A model generated the notes under the pieces. That model was not told where the DNA came from and did not search any database. It saw only the letters and a list, made by a program, of their open reading frames with translations. Source: Ectopseudomonas toyotomiensis (GTDB taxonomy: Bacteria; Pseudomonadota; Gammaproteobacteria; Pseudomonadales; Pseudomonadaceae). From it: a stretch of 64,000 nucleotides of DNA. This document shows, piece after piece, positions 8,752 through 19,939 of this stretch; the stretch's first letter is position 1, and every line of letters begins with the position of its first letter. Location of the stretch: positions 238,098-302,097 of the forward strand of contig NZ_FOXK01000007.1 in NCBI RefSeq assembly GCF_900115695.1. The letters are read 5' to 3'. The translations under genes and the position numbers were made by a program.

Positions 8752-9522
8752 CTACTGCTTGCCGTAGACGATGGGATACGCCAACAGGCCGATGGCTTCG
8801 TTGAGCAACTGACTGCTCTGCCAGATCACCCGCGACTCCGGCAGCCAGCCACCCAGCGGGCGCTCATAGCCGGCACTTAGGTAACCCATCGGCGCCGTGA
8901 TCACCTCGAAGCCGGCCTGCTCGAAACTCCGGCGGGCACGCGGCATGTGCCAGGCCTGCGTTACCAGCACCACGCGACGCACCCCCTGAGGCTGCAATAG
9001 TTCAGCGCTGAGCGTCGCATTTTCCCAGGTAGTGCGGCTCTCCTCCTCCAGCCAGCGGATCTCCAGCCCGTAGTCGCGGCGCATGGCATCGGCCATCAGC
9101 GCTGCTTCACTGGGCGGCTGGCCGTAATGCAGGCCACCGCTGGCAGCCAGTGGCAGACCGGACGCGCGCGCCAGACGAGCTGCATAGCGCAGGCGCTCCA
9201 ACGCCATCAGGCCGGGCTGATCGGTGCGCCCCCAGCCCGGATCGTTCTGCTCACGCCCGGCACCGAGAATCACGATGGCGTCGGCACGCTGCGCCAGCGT
9301 CGTCCACTGCGCCTGCTCCAGCACCGGCTCGCGCTCGAGCAACCCCGCGCCCCACTGCATCACCGCCGGCAGACTCATCAGCCAGAGCCCGCCAAAACCC
9401 ATCGCGAAACAGACCACCGCCACACGCGGAAACCGACGGCGCAACCACCAGCCCAGCAGCATCAGCAGAAGCAGGACGCCTGGCGGCATCAACAGTTGTT
9501 TGAGGATGTAGCGAATCGGCAT
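8752..9522 (-). CDS. ElyC/SanA/YdcF family (DUF218) envelope protein
   Basis: A 256-residue protein with two N-terminal membrane helices (about residues 9-28 and 33-52) and a periplasmic DUF218 domain (about 80-235). Family landmarks are ADAIVILGAGREQND, the conserved ERLRYAARLARASGLPLAASGG block, EEESRTTWENA and VLVTQAWHMPRA. The two-helix layout and length match E. coli ElyC, which is needed for normal peptidoglycan and lipid-carrier homeostasis; the orthology is an inference. It is convergent with lnt, and no operon partner is evident. Confidence 0.85.
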   Translation of the reverse strand: MPIRYILKQLLMPPGVLLLLMLLGWWLRRRFPRVAVVCFAMGFGGLWLMSLPAVMQWGAGLLEREPVLEQAQWTTLAQRADAIVILGAGREQNDPGWGRTDQPGLMALERLRYAARLARASGLPLAASGGLHYGQPPSEAALMADAMRRDYGLEIRWLEEESRTTWENATLSAELLQPQGVRRVVLVTQAWHMPRARRSFEQAGFEVITAPMGYLSAGYERPLGGWLPESRVIWQSSQLLNEAIGLLAYPIVYGKQ

Positions 9523-9550
9523 CAGGCACCTCCTGGGCGCCCTAGCCTAG

Positions 9551-9625
9551 CAGGCTGCTGAAACCGTAGGCGACGACTGTATGGATGCAGGAGTAAAGGC
9601 GAAACAGGAAGCCCGAACCGAAGCA
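9551..9625. mobile_element. MITE-like element, truncated left part (copy 2)
   Basis: From CAGGCTGCTGAAACCGTAGG this 75-bp stretch follows copy 1 (1758 onward) closely, including ACGACTGTATGGATGCAGGA and AGGAAGCCCGAACCGAAGCA. The similarity then stops about where the zinc-ribbon gene's stop codon (9627-9629) begins, so the right end has been lost. Confidence 0.7.
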
Positions 9626-9626
9626 G

Positions 9627-10055
9627 CTAGCGGGAATTGCCACTGCGAAACAGCTTCGAACCGCAGGCCTGACAGGCCTGGGCATTCTGGCCTCGCTGCC
9701 AGGTCACCGGCGTACCGCACAGAGCACAGCACAAGGCCTGGCGCCGCTTGAGAAGGGGCTTGGCCTTGGCCACCGGACGGGCAGAGACGCCCTTGCCCAT
9801 GCGAATTGGCTGGCGCTGTATCAGCGCCAGCTCCTCGGCCGCCGCATGCCAGCCACGCAGCCAGTGCAGGTCACGGTTGAGATAGGCACGAATCAGGTCC
9901 AGCTCCGCCGGACTCAACCCATCGAGCTCCAGCTCGCGCAGCGGCTCGGCATGCAGGCGGCTGGCGGTATCAGCTTCCTCCAGCGCCAGGGCAAGCCTTT
10001 GCAACAGTCGCTCGTAAAGGCCACCACCCCGTTCCGCCTGCCGTACATCCGCCAT
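9627..10055 (-). CDS. Zinc-ribbon protein, YbeL-like (DUF1451)
   Basis: A 142-residue protein with an N-terminal helical domain (YERLLQRLALALEEADTASR and RELELDGLSPAELDLIRAYL) and a C-terminal four-cysteine zinc ribbon: CCALCG and CQACGSKLF near residues 110-135. This layout fits the YbeL/DUF1451 family, whose gene neighbours leuS in E. coli too. The function is unknown. It is divergent from leuS by about 180 bp. Its 3' end abuts a truncated MITE-like element, so the last few residues (RSGNSR) could have been altered by that insertion. Confidence 0.78.
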   Translation of the reverse strand: MADVRQAERGGGLYERLLQRLALALEEADTASRLHAEPLRELELDGLSPAELDLIRAYLNRDLHWLRGWHAAAEELALIQRQPIRMGKGVSARPVAKAKPLLKRRQALCCALCGTPVTWQRGQNAQACQACGSKLFRSGNSR

Positions 10056-10092
10056 CTAACACCTCGCGAGCCCCGACAACCGCGGGCCTTGA

Positions 10093-12846
<2,754 letters not shown>

Positions 12847-12854
12847 TTAAGCTC

Positions 12855-12876
12855 GGCGCCACACATGTGTGGCGCC
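12855..12876. other. Perfect 22-bp palindrome in the leuS-lptE gap
   Basis: GGCGCC-ACACATGTGT-GGCGCC reads identically on both strands, with no T-tract after it. As RNA it could form a tight hairpin seven bases after the leuS stop; as DNA it could be a two-fold symmetric protein site. It may stabilise leuS mRNA or tune lptE expression. Confidence 0.7.
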
Positions 12877-12900
12877 GTGATCCGCCAAGGGGATATGAGA

Positions 12901-13512
12901 ATGATGAAACGGAATCTGCTGGTCATCGGCCTGGCTGGCCTGCTCAGCGCATGCGGCTTCCAGCTGCGTGGCACCGGCGATGTGCAGTTCGCCCTCACGG
13001 AACTCGACGTCAGCGCGCGTGATGCCTACGGCGACACCGTGCAGCAAGTACGTGAAGTGCTGGAGAACAACGACGTTCGCGTCTACTCCGGCGCCCCCTA
13101 CAAGCTGGTGATCGCCCGCGAGACCGAGAATCGTCGCGGCGCCAGCTACAGCAGCGGCGCACGTACCGCCGAGTACGAGCTGACCATGGGTCTGGAATAC
13201 GAAATCCGCGGTGCGAAGAACCTGCTGCTGACCGGCAACAAGGTGGAAGTGCAGAACTACTACCAGCAGGACGACAACAACCTGGCCGGCTCCGACCAGG
13301 AAGCGGCTCAGCTGCGTAGCGAGCTGCGCCGTGAAATGATCCAGCAACTGATGTTCAGCCTACAGCAGATCACGCCCGAGCGACTGGACCAACTGCAGCA
13401 GACCGCCGAAGCCCGCGCCAAGGCCGAAGCCGAAGCCCTGGAAGCGCAGCGCCGGGCTCGTGAGAGCCAGGTCGCGCCGCAGCAGTCGCCGATCGAACTG
13501 CCGTCCCGCTAA
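12901..13512 (+). CDS. lptE: LPS-assembly lipoprotein LptE
   Basis: LptE (RlpB) is the outer-membrane lipoprotein plug of the LptD translocon that inserts LPS. The 203-residue protein opens with a lipoprotein signal and lipobox LLSACG, then the family signature GFQLRGTG. The body is the usual LptE alpha/beta fold; the tail from about residue 160 is long, charged and low in complexity (EARAKAEAEALEAQRRARES), typical of Pseudomonas LptE. ATG 12901 is best spaced from the AAGGGG ribosome-binding site; 12895 is too close. It follows leuS and precedes holA. Confidence 0.95.
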   Translation: MMKRNLLVIGLAGLLSACGFQLRGTGDVQFALTELDVSARDAYGDTVQQVREVLENNDVRVYSGAPYKLVIARETENRRGASYSSGARTAEYELTMGLEYEIRGAKNLLLTGNKVEVQNYYQQDDNNLAGSDQEAAQLRSELRREMIQQLMFSLQQITPERLDQLQQTAEARAKAEAEALEAQRRARESQVAPQQSPIELPSR

Positions 13513-13567
13513 AGGCCCAAGGGCCGCAGCCGCGGCCCGACGCCCTGCCCCTGATGACATCAACCCG

Positions 13568-14602
13568 ATGAAGCTTGCCCCAGCGCAACTCGGCAAACAC
13601 CTGCAAGGCGCACTGGCACCTGTCTATGCGATCAGCGGCGACGAGCCATTGCTGTGCCAGGAAACCGCTGACGCCATTCGCAATGCCTGCCGCCAGCAGG
13701 GGTTCGGCGAACGCCAGGTGTTCAATGCCGAAGCCAACTTCGACTGGGGCAACCTGCTACAGGCTGGCGCCAGCCTCTCGCTGTTCGCCGAGAAACGCCT
13801 ACTGGAACTGCGCCTGCCTTCCGGCAAGCCAGGCGACAAGGGCACAGCCGCCCTGCTCGAGTACCTGGCCCGGCCGCCCGAGGACACCGTCCTGCTGCTG
13901 AGCCTACCCAAGCTCGACGGCAGCACGCAGAAATCCAAATGGGCCAAGGCGCTGATCGACGGTCAGGTGAGCCAGTTCATTCAGATCTGGCCGGTAGACG
14001 CCAACCAGTTGCCGCAGTGGATTCGCCAGCGCCTCGCTCAGGCCGGCCTGAGCGCCAGCGCCGATGCCGTGGACATGATCGCCGCGCGCGTCGAAGGCAA
14101 CCTGCTGGCCGCCGCCCAGGAAGTGGAAAAGCTCAAGCTGCTCGCCGAAGGCAACCAGGTGGATGCCGAAACCGTGCAGGCGGCCGTGGCCGACAGCGCC
14201 CGCTTCGACGTATTCGGCCTGATCGACTGCGCCCTGGCTGGCGATGCCGCCCACGCCCTGCGCGTACTCGAAGGCCTGCGTGGTGAAGGCGTGGAAACCC
14301 CGGTGATTCTCTGGGCGCTGGCCCGCGAGATTCGCCTGCTGGCCGGCATCGCCCACCAGCAAAGCCAGGGCATCCCGCTGGACAAGGCCTTCTCCAGTGC
14401 CCGCCCCCCCATCTGGGACAAGCGCCGTCCGCTGGTTTCCAAGGCGTTGCAGCGCCACAGCAGCAAGCGCTGGGGCCAGTTATTGCAGCAGGCGCAACTG
14501 ATCGATGCGCAGATCAAAGGCCAGGCGGCTGGCGATCCGTGGAGCGAGCTGGCCATGCTGACCCTGCAACTGGCCGGACAGCGGCTACGTCTCGCAACGT
14601 AG
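13568..14602 (+). CDS. holA: DNA polymerase III subunit delta
   Basis: HolA is the clamp-loader subunit that opens the beta clamp. The 344-residue protein has the family N-terminus MKLAPAQLGKHLQGALAPVYAISGDEPLL, an AAA+-like domain lacking a functional Walker A (normal for delta), ARVEGNLLAAAQEVEKLKLL in the middle domain, and the C-terminal collar helices (DPWSELAMLTLQLAGQRL). The start at 13568 is where family similarity begins; the upstream extension would translate the lptE tail in another frame. Order leuS-lptE-holA is conserved in gamma-proteobacteria. Confidence 0.97.
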   Translation: MKLAPAQLGKHLQGALAPVYAISGDEPLLCQETADAIRNACRQQGFGERQVFNAEANFDWGNLLQAGASLSLFAEKRLLELRLPSGKPGDKGTAALLEYLARPPEDTVLLLSLPKLDGSTQKSKWAKALIDGQVSQFIQIWPVDANQLPQWIRQRLAQAGLSASADAVDMIAARVEGNLLAAAQEVEKLKLLAEGNQVDAETVQAAVADSARFDVFGLIDCALAGDAAHALRVLEGLRGEGVETPVILWALAREIRLLAGIAHQQSQGIPLDKAFSSARPPIWDKRRPLVSKALQRHSSKRWGQLLQQAQLIDAQIKGQAAGDPWSELAMLTLQLAGQRLRLAT

Positions 14603-14732
14603 CGCGGGTACAAACCACCACTTGGTGATGGCGGCTGCACTCGCTCTGAGCCCCATCTGGACATTTTCTGTACAGCGGCGCATAGTCCTCGCCGCCTGCA
14701 TAGGCGCAGGCCAGTCTGCATGAGGAAATGCC

Positions 14733-14927
14733 ATGAGCAAGAAAACCGGCAAACGGCCGAACAAGGCCAAATCCATCGTCGCCCAACCGCTGTTTCGCTC
14801 CCGCCAGGAACGACCACAGAAAGGCAAAGGCAGCTACCGCCGCGAAGCCTCCCACAATTGGGAGGCTTCTTGCTTTATGGGGTATGTCGACTCACTGATG
14901 GCCCTGCCTGTTGCCCGAGCATGCTAA
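14733..14927 (+). CDS. arfA: Alternative ribosome-rescue factor ArfA
   Basis: ArfA recruits release factor 2 to ribosomes stalled on non-stop mRNAs when tmRNA fails. The 64-codon frame has the family pattern: a basic N-terminus, QPLFRSRQE, the KGKGSYRR motif, then NWEAS. A perfect 10-bp hairpin inside the frame (14845-14870) fits the known arrangement in which the arfA mRNA is ended or cleaved before its stop, so active protein of about 40-45 residues is made mainly when trans-translation fails. The residues after NWEAS would be a degradation-prone tail. This is a small gene that is easily overlooked. Confidence 0.9.
   Translation: MSKKTGKRPNKAKSIVAQPLFRSRQERPQKGKGSYRREASHNWEASCFMGYVDSLMALPVARAC
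14845..14870 (+). promoter_or_regulatory. Intragenic hairpin in arfA giving non-stop mRNA
   Basis: GAAGCCTCCC - ACAATT - GGGAGGCTTC is a perfect 10-bp stem with a 6-base loop, followed by TTGCTTT. It starts at codon 38 of arfA. It could act as an intrinsic terminator or an RNase III site, as described for arfA in other proteobacteria. Confidence 0.8.
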
Positions 14928-14960
14928 GGTAAGCGCCTGCTTAAACGTCCTGAGATAGAC

Positions 14961-16217
14961 ATGCCACACCAGCTTCCTCGTCGCGTCCTGGCTCTGCTTC
15001 CTCTTCTGCTGCTGGCGGCCTGCGCCCAGGCCCCGGCGGAAAATCTGCCTACCGCCACAGCCCCTGCAGCGGTTCAGACTGCCACCGAAACAACCTTGCC
15101 CAGTTTCGCCGACTGGCGTCAGGCCATGCGTAGCGAAGCGATTGCCGCCGGCATCGACGCGGCGCTGTTCGATCGCGTATTCGCTGGCGTCACCCCTGAC
15201 CCTGCGGTGCTCAAGGCAGACAGCAGTCAGCCCGAGTTCACTCGCCCGGTATGGGAATATCTCGACGGTGCCGTCTCCTCCAGCCGCATCGGCCGCGGCC
15301 GAGTATTGCTGGCCCAGCACAACGCCATGCTGCAACGCATCGAGCAGCAATATGGTGTCGAAGCGCAGATCCTGGTGGCCATCTGGGGCCTGGAGAGCAA
15401 CTTCGGTAACAATATCGGTAGCCACAGCGTCATCCGCTCCCTCGCCACCCTGGCCTATGACGGCCGCCGCCAGGGCTTCTGGCGTGCTCAGTTACTGGCC
15501 GCCCTGCAAATCCTGCAGAACGGCGATGTGCCCAGCGAACGCATGATCGGTTCCTGGGCTGGCGCCATGGGCCAGACCCAGTTCATGCCCACCACCTACA
15601 ACCAGCATGCGGTCGACTTCGACGGCGACGGCAAGCGCGATCTGTGGAACTCCCAGGCCGACGCCCTGGCCTCGGCCGCCCACTATCTGCAGGCGTCAGG
15701 CTGGCAGCGTGGGCAGCCTTGGGGCTTCGAAGTGAACCTGCCAAGCGGCTTCGACTACGCCCTGGCCGACCCGGATCAGCGCCGCACATTGGCCGAATGG
15801 GCAGAGCTCGGCGTTCGGCCTCTGGCACCGACAGGCGCAGCGGCGAGCTCCCGTGCCAGCCTGCAGCTGCCTGCAGGGCATCAAGGCCCGGCCTTCCTGC
15901 TGCTGGACAACTTCCGCAGCATCCTCAAGTACAACAATTCCACGTCCTACGCGCTGGCCATCGGCCTGCTCGCCGACAACCTGCTACGCACCACCGAAAT
16001 CAAGGGGCAATGGCCCCGGGGTGAGCGTCAGCTGGGGCGTAGTGAACGTGTCGAACTGCAGGAACTGCTGGCCCAGGCCGGCTTCGACCCAGGCCCGGCC
16101 GACGGCATCATCGGCGCCAATACGCGCAAGGCCATTCGCGCCCTGCAACTGCAGTTAAACTGGCCTGCCGATGGCTACCCCAACACCCAACTGCTGCAAC
16201 AGCTGCGCACACGCTGA
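14961..16217 (+). CDS. Lipoprotein lytic murein transglycosylase with peptidoglycan-binding domain (MltB family)
   Basis: A 418-residue periplasmic lipoprotein (lipobox LLAACA near residue 22). Residues about 50-335 form an SLT_2/MltB-type lytic transglycosylase domain with the catalytic glutamate in [10 protein letters not shown] and the [25 protein letters not shown] block. Residues about 355-418 are a PG_binding_1 domain ([23 protein letters not shown]). It cleaves glycan strands to 1,6-anhydro products. A second family member without the extra domain lies at 20950-21960. It is transcribed rightward from near arfA; the next gene is lipA. Confidence 0.93.
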   Translation: MPHQLPRRVLALLPLLLLAACAQAPAENLPTATAPAAVQTATETTLPSFADWRQAMRSEAIAAGIDAALFDRVFAGVTPDPAVLKADSSQPEFTRPVWEYLDGAVSSSRIGRGRVLLAQHNAMLQRIEQQYGVEAQILVAIWGLESNFGNNIGSHSVIRSLATLAYDGRRQGFWRAQLLAALQILQNGDVPSERMIGSWAGAMGQTQFMPTTYNQHAVDFDGDGKRDLWNSQADALASAAHYLQASGWQRGQPWGFEVNLPSGFDYALADPDQRRTLAEWAELGVRPLAPTGAAASSRASLQLPAGHQGPAFLLLDNFRSILKYNNSTSYALAIGLLADNLLRTTEIKGQWPRGERQLGRSERVELQELLAQAGFDPGPADGIIGANTRKAIRALQLQLNWPADGYPNTQLLQQLRTR

Positions 16218-16416
16218 ATCCAGCACTGACACCTCAGAGGGGCTTACCATCATCGGCAAGCCCCTTGCCGACCGGTCACAGCGCCGCCTCCCCAAAACGC
16301 CTTGGCGGTGTTTTGTCGACAGGCGGCCCCAGCGTCTGCATACACCTTCTGTGATAGACTGGCCGGCGGCCAAAAGCCACCTGCCCACGGAGCCTCTACC
16401 GGAGCCCAGATTTCCG

Positions 16417-17469
16417 ATGTCCGACACCTCCTCGCCCAAATCCGTCGCCAGCGGCGAAAAATTTCGCACCGCCCAAGGCATTACCGCGATCAAGGATGGT
16501 CAGAAGCGCCGCGCCTCGGCCGAACCCCAGGTTTTCGAACCCAAGCCCAAGTGGCTGCGGGTCAAGGCTCCTGGTGGTAGCCGTTTCGAGGCGGTCAAGC
16601 GCAACGTCGGCGAACACCGCCTGAGTACCGTCTGCCAGGAATCGCACTGCCCGAACATGGGCGAATGCTGGTCCAACGGCACGGCCACCATCATGCTCAT
16701 GGGCTCGGTATGCACCCGCGCCTGCCGCTTCTGCGCCGTGGACACCGGCAATCCCAATGGCTGGCTTGACCTGGAAGAGCCGCAGAACACCGCCAAGTCG
16801 GTGGAGCTGATGGCCCTGCGTTATATCGTGCTGACCTCGGTGGACCGTGACGATCTCGAAGATGGCGGCGCCAGCCACTACGCAGCCTGCGTGCGAGCGA
16901 TCAAGGAAAACACCCCGCAGGTGGTGGTCGAAGCCCTGACCCCGGATTTCGATGGCGATCATCAGGCCATCGAGCGCGTGGTCGACTCCGGTCTCGAAGT
17001 CTTTGCGCAGAACGTCGAGACAGTCAAACGCCTCACCTATGTGGTTCGCGATCCACGCGCCGGCTACGAGAAGACCCTAAAGGTGCTCGAGCACGCCAAG
17101 AAGCACCGCCCCGACGTGCTGACCAAGACCAGCCTGATGCTCGGCCTGGGTGAAACCGACGAGGAAATCCTCGAGACCATGGATGACCTGCGCGCCATCG
17201 GCGTGGACATCCTCACTCTCGGCCAGTACCTGCAACCCACGCGCAACCACCTCAAGGTGCAACGCTGGGTCAGCCCTGAAGAATTCAACCGCTTGCGCGA
17301 CATCGGCCTGGAGAAAGGCTTCATGGAAGTCGCCGCTGGCCCGCTGGTGCGCTCCAGCTACCGCGCCGACCGCGTGTTCGAGAAGAACAACCTGGGTCTC
17401 GCCGCTCCGGTTCCGGTGCCTGGCCAGGAAGTTAATGCCAGCCTGATTCCGGCACTGAATCTGAACTGA
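16417..17469 (+). CDS. lipA: Lipoyl synthase
   Basis: LipA is a radical-SAM enzyme inserting two sulphurs into protein-bound octanoyl groups. The 350-residue protein carries both cluster motifs: the auxiliary [12 protein letters not shown] and the SAM-binding CTRACRFC. The C-terminal [13 protein letters not shown] includes the conserved RSSY serine. ATG 16417 gives [20 protein letters not shown], the usual Pseudomonas start; a longer frame to 16171 runs back into the transglycosylase end and is rejected. It is convergent with lipB across a strong bidirectional terminator. Confidence 0.98.
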   Translation: MSDTSSPKSVASGEKFRTAQGITAIKDGQKRRASAEPQVFEPKPKWLRVKAPGGSRFEAVKRNVGEHRLSTVCQESHCPNMGECWSNGTATIMLMGSVCTRACRFCAVDTGNPNGWLDLEEPQNTAKSVELMALRYIVLTSVDRDDLEDGGASHYAACVRAIKENTPQVVVEALTPDFDGDHQAIERVVDSGLEVFAQNVETVKRLTYVVRDPRAGYEKTLKVLEHAKKHRPDVLTKTSLMLGLGETDEEILETMDDLRAIGVDILTLGQYLQPTRNHLKVQRWVSPEEFNRLRDIGLEKGFMEVAAGPLVRSSYRADRVFEKNNLGLAAPVPVPGQEVNASLIPALNLN

Positions 17470-17490
17470 GACAAATCCCCAGGGAAAACG

Positions 17491-17514
17491 AAAGGGACGC
17501 CTCGGCGTCCCTTT
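17491..17514. terminator. Bidirectional intrinsic terminator between lipA and lipB
   Basis: AAAGGGACGC - CTCG - GCGTCCCTTT is a perfect 10-bp stem with T-runs in both directions (TTTTTCGTT rightward, and A-rich sequence to the left giving U's on the other strand). It sits between convergent genes. Confidence 0.9.
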
Positions 17515-17575
17515 TTCGTTGCTTGCAGTAGGCTGCGCCGTGCGCACCAAGAAATCGCCGATGGGTGGCGACGTG

Positions 17576-18193
17576 CTACGCGTAACCCAGACGGACACGC
17601 AGTACCTGCTCCAGACGTCGCGACACCTCGTCGAACGCAGGCGGCGATTGCAGCAGGTCACGCATCTGCACCATCTTCAGCCCCGCGTAGCCGCATGGGT
17701 TGATGCGCAGGAAAGGCGACATGTCCATATCGACGTTCAGCGCCAGGCCATGGAAGGAGCAGCCACGGCTGACGCGCAGCCCCAGCGAGGCGATCTTGTC
17801 ACCTGCCACATAGACGCCCGGCGCATCCGCTTTGGGCGCCGCCTCGATGCCATAGCTGGCCAACAGCTCCACCAGGCTCTGCTCCATGGCGGTGACCAGT
17901 TCACGCACACCAAGGTCAAGGCGACGCAGATCCAGCATCAGATAGGCCACCAATTGCCCGGGGCCGTGGTAGGTCACCTGCCCGCCGCGCTCGACCTGAA
18001 TCACCGGAATATCGCCGGCAGCGAGTACATGCTCGGCCTTGCCAGCCTGGCCCTGAGTGAACACCTTGGGATGCTGCAGCAACCAGATTTCGTCCGGGGT
18101 CTGCGCATCGCGCTCATGGGTCAACTCGCGCATGGCTTCCAGCGTGGGCTGGTAGTCGACCAATCCTAGGTGACGGACGACAAGCTCGGGCAT
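17576..18193 (-). CDS. lipB: Octanoyl-[acyl-carrier-protein]:protein N-octanoyltransferase
   Basis: LipB moves octanoate from ACP to lipoyl domains, the step before LipA. The 205-residue protein shows [18 protein letters not shown], the [16 protein letters not shown] signature, the catalytic lysine in [17 protein letters not shown] and the thioester-forming cysteine in [16 protein letters not shown] 18193 gives [11 protein letters not shown], matching relatives; a GTG at 18202 overlapping the ybeD stop is the alternative. It is the last gene of a long leftward block and lies just downstream of ybeD. Confidence 0.97.
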   Translation of the reverse strand: MPELVVRHLGLVDYQPTLEAMRELTHERDAQTPDEIWLLQHPKVFTQGQAGKAEHVLAAGDIPVIQVERGGQVTYHGPGQLVAYLMLDLRRLDLGVRELVTAMEQSLVELLASYGIEAAPKADAPGVYVAGDKIASLGLRVSRGCSFHGLALNVDMDMSPFLRINPCGYAGLKMVQMRDLLQSPPAFDEVSRRLEQVLRVRLGYA

Positions 18194-18198
18194 GGCTA

Positions 18199-18477
18199 TC
18201 ACAGCACCATATGCACGCGGCCGGTGGCACGCAGGTCGACGTGAATCGCCTGCAATTGCTCGACACCGGTGGCTGTGATCAGCACCTGGACGGAAATGAA
18301 GTTACCGTTGCGGCTGTCACGCATCACCAGCGTGGAGGCATCCAGATCGGGGGCGTGGCGCTGGATCACTTCGATCACCAGGTCGGCGAAACCCTCACCA
18401 GCGGTGCCGATAACCTTGATCGGGTAACGCTCGCAGGGGAATTCGATTTTTGGCGGTTGAACGTCGCTATCGGTCAT
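18199..18477 (-). CDS. ybeD: YbeD family protein (DUF493)
   Basis: A 92-residue ferredoxin-like (ACT-resembling) protein of the UPF0250/DUF493 family. It starts [24 protein letters not shown] and has the conserved [15 protein letters not shown] and [18 protein letters not shown] segments. In gamma-proteobacteria it lies between dacA and lipB, as here. Its molecular role is not established; the regulatory-like fold suggests ligand or protein binding. Its stop lies within a few bases of the lipB start, so the two are probably co-translated. Confidence 0.93.
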   Translation of the reverse strand: MTDSDVQPPKIEFPCERYPIKVIGTAGEGFADLVIEVIQRHAPDLDASTLVMRDSRNGNFISVQVLITATGVEQLQAIHVDLRATGRVHMVL

Positions 18478-18542
18478 GGCATCAGCGGGCTTGTGGCCCG
18501 TCCAGAAAGGGCCGCTCCGGATTGGAGCGGCCGGGCTAAATC

Positions 18543-18667
18543 GGAGGCCTCTAAAGCGCAGACGGAGCAGTCAGGCGAAGAAGCGCGGCTTACAGCATGT
18601 AAATGGGCACTGCTGCAGCCTGTTTCAACGCCATGACGACAACGCTGGTCGCTTTCGGAGGTGGCCG
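18543..18667. mobile_element. Decayed MITE-like element (copy 4)
   Basis: This stretch aligns over most of its length with the right half of copies 1 and 3: CAGGCGAAGAAGCGCGGCTT, the GTAAATGGGCAC block, CAGCCTGTTTCAACGCCATG and ACGACAACGCTGGTCG. The ends have diverged but remain mutually inverted: AGGCCTCTAAAGCG near 18545 and CGCTTTCGGAGGTGGCC near 18650. It fills the gap between ybeD and dacA and ends at the dacA stop. Confidence 0.6.
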
Positions 18668-19828
18668 TCAGTTGAACAGGCCGAAGAAGAACATCCGAAT
18701 GCTATCCCACAGACGACGCAGCAAGCCGCCCTCTTCAACCGATTCCAGCGCTACCAGGTCAGTGCTGCGCACCACCTCGTCACCCAATTTGACTTCGACC
18801 TTGCCGATCACATCGCCCTGCTGGATCGGTGCGATCAGTTGCGGATTGAGGGTCATGCTGGCCTGCAGTTTTTCCAGTTGGCCCTTGGGCATGGTCAGGG
18901 TCAGGTCTTCGGCGAGGCCGGCCTTGACCTGATGCGCAGTGCCTTTCCAGACGGTGGCCTGAGCCAGCTCGGCGCCTTTCTGATAGAAGGTGCGGCTTTC
19001 GAAGAAACGGAAACCATAGGTCAGCAGCTTCTGCACTTCGGCAGCACGGGCCTGTTCACTGACGGTACCGAACACCGCCGCAATCAGACGTTGGCCGTCA
19101 CGCACGGCGGAAGCCACCAGGCAGTAGCCCGCTTCCTCGGTGTGACCGGTTTTCAGGCCATCAACCGTGTTGTCGCGCCACAACAGCAGATTGCGGTTGG
19201 GCTGCTTGATGCCGTTCCAGAAGAATTCCTTCTGCTTGTAGATATCGTAGTGAGCCTGATCTTCGTAGATGATCGCGCGGGCCAGTTTGGCCATGTCGTG
19301 GGCCGAGGAATAGTGCTCCGGATCCGGCCAGCCAGTGGAGTTCATGAAGTGGGAGTTGCTCATGCCAAGACGCTGGGCATGAGTATTCATCATGTCGGCG
19401 AAGGCATCTTCACTACCGGCGATGTGCTCGGCGATGGCAATACTGGCATCGTTGCCGGACTGAATGATGATGCCGTGCAGCAGGTCATCCACCGAGACTT
19501 CCTTGCCCACCTCGATGAACATCTTCGAACCGCCCTTGCGCCAGGCCTTTTCGCTGACGCGGACCATGTCGCTTTCCTTGATCTGGCCCCGGTTGATCTC
19601 CAGAGTCGCGATATAGGCGGTCATCAGCTTGGTCAGGCTGGCCGGCGGCAGACGCTGATCACCGTTGTTCTCCACCAGGACCTGGCCGCTGGCGGCATCC
19701 ATCAGGACATAGGAAGTCGCCGCCAATTGCGGGGGCGCGGGGACCACTTGCTGGCTGGACCAGGCGAGCGGAGCGCTCAGCAGGCCCAGGAAGAGGAAGG
19801 CACGTTGCGCGAAGCTGGTGATGTTCAT
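18668..19828 (-). CDS. dacA: D-alanyl-D-alanine carboxypeptidase (PBP5/6 type)
   Basis: A periplasmic, membrane-anchored low-molecular-mass penicillin-binding protein that trims the terminal D-Ala of pentapeptides. The 386-residue protein has a signal peptide (AFLFLGLLSAPLAWS), the active-site S64 in SLTK, the SGN motif (IQSGNDAS) and KTG in DGLKTGHTEEAGYC. A beta-rich PBP5_C domain and a C-terminal amphipathic anchor (LLRRLWDSIRMFFFGLF) follow. ATG 19828 has a GAGAG ribosome-binding site and starts a normal signal; 19846 is the alternative. Its neighbours are rlpA and ybeD in the elongation block. Confidence 0.97.
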   Translation of the reverse strand: MNITSFAQRAFLFLGLLSAPLAWSSQQVVPAPPQLAATSYVLMDAASGQVLVENNGDQRLPPASLTKLMTAYIATLEINRGQIKESDMVRVSEKAWRKGGSKMFIEVGKEVSVDDLLHGIIIQSGNDASIAIAEHIAGSEDAFADMMNTHAQRLGMSNSHFMNSTGWPDPEHYSSAHDMAKLARAIIYEDQAHYDIYKQKEFFWNGIKQPNRNLLLWRDNTVDGLKTGHTEEAGYCLVASAVRDGQRLIAAVFGTVSEQARAAEVQKLLTYGFRFFESRTFYQKGAELAQATVWKGTAHQVKAGLAEDLTLTMPKGQLEKLQASMTLNPQLIAPIQQGDVIGKVEVKLGDEVVRSTDLVALESVEEGGLLRRLWDSIRMFFFGLFN

Positions 19829-19939
19829 CCGTCTCTCGAGATTCATTACTTGGGTTTAGCGACCCATATGGGCCATCGGACAGCTCGCCGCGAACGGCGA
19901 GCCTCGGATTTAGTCCGGCAAACGCCGGTTAAGTTGCCC

